Origin: Bacteroidota bacterium | GTDB lineage: Bacteria > Bacteroidota > Bacteroidia > Bacteroidales > UBA10428 | Assembly (NCBI GenBank): GCA_017860375.1 | Contig: JAGDMB010000013.1 | Span: forward strand, 1 to 17,493 | DNA length: 17,493 bases | Direction: 5' to 3' | Shown: positions 14,885 to 17,493 of the stretch, in pieces | Layout: every line of letters starts with the position of its first letter | Numbering within the stretch: position 1 is the first letter of the stretch | Notes under the pieces: generated by a model | Seen by the model: the letters and a program-made list of their open reading frames with translations, nothing else | Told to the model about the DNA's origin: nothing | Databases searched by the model: none | Made by a program: the position numbers and the translations under genes

Positions 14885-15940
14885 ATGAAAAGTATAGCCA
14901 TAATAGGGGGAGGGGTAGCCGGACTGGAAGCTGCGACCAATCTTTCAAGAATGGGTTTTTCGGTAACCGTCATTGAAGAAAAGGACCAGCCGGGAGGCAA
15001 ACTGAATCAGTGGCATGCGCTTTTCCCCAACCGGAGGCCTGCGGCTGAAGTGCTTGCCAGTCTCAAGAACCATGCAAAGCTGGGCATCAATATGATGCTG
15101 AATACCCGTGTGGAGAACATTGAAAAAAACGATGACGGTTTTGCCCTGGCGTTGAACCATAACCGTATGATTACGGCCCATGCGGTATTGCTGGCAACCG
15201 GATTCGAACTTTTCGATGCAAGCAAAAAAGAAGAATACGGATATGGGATCTATGACAACGTAATAACCTCCGTTGATCTGGAACAGGCATTTGAAAAAGG
15301 AATAATTAAAACGGCAGAAGGGAAGATTCCAAAAAAGATCGGCTTCATTCATTGTGTCGGGTCGCGTGATGAAAAGGCAGGCAATCCCCATTGCTCGAAA
15401 GTTTGCTGTATTACCGGCGTCAAGCAGGCCATCGAACTGAAAGAAAGGATACCCGACAGCGAAATTTTTATGTTCTATATGGACCTGCGGATGTTCGGAC
15501 GCCATTTTGAAGAATTGTATAAGGAAGCCCAGGTGAAACACCATATCCAGTTTATCCGGGGCAGGTTATCCGAAGCTTTTGAAAACCAGGACAACACAGT
15601 GATGATTAAAATAGAGGATACCCTGCTGGCGAAACCTTTGAAAATGAACCTTGACCTGCTCGTTTTGCTGGTGGGTATGCAGCCATCGCGCGGAATCGAT
15701 AAAATACTGCATGACCTTGAAGTGGAAAAAGATGCGGATGGCTTTCTGAAACAGGCCGACAGTCAGCTGACTCCGAGCAAAACCAATGTCCCGGGTGTAT
15801 TTGCCGTGGGTACCGTAACCGGACCTAAAACCATCGGGGAAACCATTAGCGATGCCCGTGCCGTGACCCTGGAAATTGCGAATTATCTTCACAATAAGGT
15901 GGCCTCCAAAATATTGAAGAACGAAAGTTATTTCATATGA
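14885..15940 (+). CDS. Short HdrA-like FAD/4Fe-4S protein
   Basis: The 351-residue product is the flavoprotein core of HdrA. It begins with the dinucleotide-binding motif IAIIGGGVAGLEAA (4-17), followed by IEEKDQPGGKL (30-40) and the second glycine-rich region LLATGFE (102-108). The HdrA-specific cluster site is present as Cys157, Cys170, Cys174 and Cys175 (CX12CX3CC), in FIHCVGSRDE followed by HCSKVCCITGVKQA. A late FAD-binding segment, GVFAVGTVTGPKTIGET, covers about 304-320. The extra N-terminal and C-terminal ferredoxin domains of methanogen HdrA (about 650 residues) are missing, so it is closer in build to the short HdrA and QmoA types of sulfur-metabolising bacteria. It starts 38 nt after HdrB and overlaps the next gene by ATGA. 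Confidence 0.9.
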   Translation: MKSIAIIGGGVAGLEAATNLSRMGFSVTVIEEKDQPGGKLNQWHALFPNRRPAAEVLASLKNHAKLGINMMLNTRVENIEKNDDGFALALNHNRMITAHAVLLATGFELFDASKKEEYGYGIYDNVITSVDLEQAFEKGIIKTAEGKIPKKIGFIHCVGSRDEKAGNPHCSKVCCITGVKQAIELKERIPDSEIFMFYMDLRMFGRHFEELYKEAQVKHHIQFIRGRLSEAFENQDNTVMIKIEDTLLAKPLKMNLDLLVLLVGMQPSRGIDKILHDLEVEKDADGFLKQADSQLTPSKTNVPGVFAVGTVTGPKTIGETISDARAVTLEIANYLHNKVASKILKNESYFI

Positions 15941-16275
15941 TCGAATTCGGATATTCCCTGCAGGCGAACCGGCAGATCGACATGGATCTGAACAACCTGC
16001 GCATGTTGAAATACATAAGGAATAATGAGCCTTCCATTGACTGGTGCATGAGTTGCGGAACATGCGCTTCGGGATGCACGGCAGCTGCCAATTGTGATCT
16101 CAGCCTGCGCCGTATGATATTGATGGTACGGAGGGGAGAGGAAGCGGAAATACATGACCTGGTGTTCCGGTGCAGGTTCTGCGGGAAATGCCTCAATGCC
16201 TGCCCAAGGGGTGTAAATACCCGGAATGTGATTTACTGGATGCAACAAGCGGTTATAAATATCAATGCCTTATGA
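15937..16275 (+). CDS. Mini HdrC-like 4Fe-4S protein (second)
   Basis: This 112-residue protein consists of little more than two ferredoxin-type sites. These are CMSCGTCASGCT (Cys37, 40, 43, 47) and CRFCGKCLNACP (Cys79, 82, 85, 89), joined by a helix with LRRMILMVRRGEEAEI. The first site is followed by Thr rather than Pro. An extra Cys53 is present in AANCDLS. The N-terminus (about 1-30) is a short polar helix. It differs from the 251-residue HdrC-like protein at the start of the operon, so the complex would contain two non-identical HdrC-type subunits. Its start overlaps the HdrA stop (ATGA), and its stop overlaps the start of the membrane subunit in the same way, which points to translational coupling. 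Confidence 0.88.
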   Translation: MIEFGYSLQANRQIDMDLNNLRMLKYIRNNEPSIDWCMSCGTCASGCTAAANCDLSLRRMILMVRRGEEAEIHDLVFRCRFCGKCLNACPRGVNTRNVIYWMQQAVININAL

Positions 16276-17493
16276 AATTTGATTATTTTGTACTGCCCTT
16301 TTTGCTGGGCATGGCATTTTTGCTGATCTACCTGGCCTTTACCTATACCCTTTGGTATTTCAGGCTTGGAAAAGTTGACAAGAAAGCGATCCGGAAAGGA
16401 TTTTTCAGCATTAAGCTTTTTGCTGCCCTTAAGGAAATAGTGTCCGAAAGCCTGTTGCACAGGAAAATCTTCCGGAAAAACCTGCTCCTGGGTTTTATGC
16501 ACATGAGCCTGGCTTTCGGCTGGTTCCTGCTCATCGTCATGGGCAATCTTGAAAGCCGCATCTATGAACCCACGGCAATGAATCCTCCTTATGTTCCCAT
16601 ATTCTTTAAATTTTTCAATACCACCGTCCATTCCTTCCCCTTGCATCGGTTCTTTTCCGTTTTAATGGACGTGCTTTTGCTGACGGTACTTACCGGAGTT
16701 CTCCTTGCCCTGGGGAAACGCATTGTATCAAAGGCATACGGAATGAAGCGCACCACGCGTCTTTCTCCGGGCGACCGGATGGCCATGTATTCGCTATGGT
16801 TTATCTTTCCCCTGCGTCTCTTAGCCGAAAGCTTTACCCATGCCGTATACGGGGGTGGTGAATTCCTCACCGGCACCGTGGGCAATTTTCTGGGTTCCTT
16901 CCTCCCGGCTTCTTCCCTGTTTCATCCTGCCTGGTGGGCCTATTCCGTTTCCCTGGGTGTTTTCTTCGTAGCGCTGCCCTTTTCACGGTATATGCACATC
17001 CCCACCGAGGTGGTCCTTATCTTTTCAAGACATTTCGGCCTGGAGGAAAAAAGGAAACATACTCCCATCACCGATGTGGAAGTTCGCTCCTGTTCGCGCT
17101 GCGGATTATGCATTGACACCTGCCAGCTGGCCTTTGCCGGAGGTATTAAAAATGTTCAGTCAGCCTATCAGTTGAGGGCTATACGGTTTCATCAGATTCA
17201 GCCCTCCGAACACCTCAACTGCATGATGTGCGGAAGGTGCGAAACGGCTTGCCCGGTGGGGATCAATATCAAGGACGTACGGCTTATTTCCCGGAATGAG
17301 CTTAACGGACACCCGATCAATAAAGAGGAATTTGCGAAAATCCACCTGAATCCGGTACAGGCGGAGGTGATCTATTTCGGCGGATGCATGACACACCAGA
17401 CCCCTGCCATAAAGAAATCCATGACAAACATATTGAAGACTGCCGGCATTTCCAGCTGGTTTATGGATGAATCAGGCGGTGTATGCTGCGGAC
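16272..17493 (+). CDS. HdrE-HdrD-like membrane fusion, cut by window end
   Basis: The frame is open from ATG 16272 to the right edge: 407 codons are visible and no stop is reached. The N-terminal part (about 1-250) has five or more predicted membrane helices with conserved-looking histidines at 77, 120, 125, 190, 218 and 242, as in the NarI/HdrE/DsrM haem-b anchors that exchange electrons with quinones. Two ferredoxin-type sites follow: Cys274, 277, 280 and 284 (CSRCGLCIDTC, followed by Gln) and Cys317, 320, 323 and 327 (CMMCGRCETACP). The visible end starts a CCG domain: GGCMTHQ (Cys372) and, 32 residues later, GVCCG (Cys405-406). The order HdrE, then 4Fe-4S, then HdrD resembles DsrM-DsrK or HdrE-HdrD joined in one chain. 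A full protein of about 650-700 residues is expected. Confidence 0.88.
   Translation, partial: MKFDYFVLPFLLGMAFLLIYLAFTYTLWYFRLGKVDKKAIRKGFFSIKLFAALKEIVSESLLHRKIFRKNLLLGFMHMSLAFGWFLLIVMGNLESRIYEPTAMNPPYVPIFFKFFNTTVHSFPLHRFFSVLMDVLLLTVLTGVLLALGKRIVSKAYGMKRTTRLSPGDRMAMYSLWFIFPLRLLAESFTHAVYGGGEFLTGTVGNFLGSFLPASSLFHPAWWAYSVSLGVFFVALPFSRYMHIPTEVVLIFSRHFGLEEKRKHTPITDVEVRSCSRCGLCIDTCQLAFAGGIKNVQSAYQLRAIRFHQIQPSEHLNCMMCGRCETACPVGINIKDVRLISRNELNGHPINKEEFAKIHLNPVQAEVIYFGGCMTHQTPAIKKSMTNILKTAGISSWFMDESGGVCCG

Overview
The window looks like chromosomal DNA from an anaerobic member of the Bacteroidota, probably Bacteroidales or Marinilabiliales-like. The evidence is a DUF4293 membrane protein, a DUF3788 protein, the zapA/rny neighbourhood, separate pyrB and pyrI genes, and promoters of the Bacteroidota type (TAnnTTTG at -7 with few Shine-Dalgarno sites). 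No transposase, integrase, CRISPR array, tRNA or rRNA was seen. Most of the window is core genome. The right-hand 4.5 kb is an operon of accessory redox genes.

Layout from the left. Positions 1-232 are non-coding and hold two terminator-like hairpins. On the minus strand follow a secreted M23 peptidoglycan peptidase gene and, 27 nt downstream of it, anmK (anhydro-N-acetylmuramate kinase), which together make a cell-wall hydrolysis and recycling pair. Divergent from them on the plus strand are a coiled-coil protein, zapA, a structured non-coding RNA candidate (position suggests 6S RNA) and rny (RNase Y). A convergent SirB1-type protein (minus), a DUF4293 membrane protein (plus), and the minus-strand group yigZ-pyrB-pyrI come next. 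dnaA (minus) has its own terminator and a 511-nt AT-rich upstream region. Then follow a DUF3788 protein (minus), an unrecognised 129-residue protein (plus) and a UPF0316 membrane protein (minus).

From 13018 to the right edge runs a tight plus-strand operon of heterodisulfide-reductase-like (Hdr) genes: HdrC-like, HdrB-like, a short HdrA-like flavoprotein, a second mini HdrC-like protein, and an HdrE-HdrD-like membrane fusion cut off by the window end. The last three genes are joined by ATGA stop/start overlaps. The set carries at least five predicted classical [4Fe-4S] or CCG-type cluster sites on soluble subunits, an FAD site, and a haem-b-type membrane anchor. It therefore looks like an electron-transfer complex linking a cytosolic thiol/disulfide or flavin couple to the membrane quinone pool. 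The bacterium is not expected to have CoM/CoB, so the real substrate is unknown. One of the two CCG cluster sites of the HdrB-like subunit is degenerate. This operon is the best candidate for an undescribed system here.

Two short heptamer tandem arrays (GGTAAGA at 5617-5646 and AGAACCA at 11777-11804) lie in intergenic gaps and may belong to dispersed repeat families.
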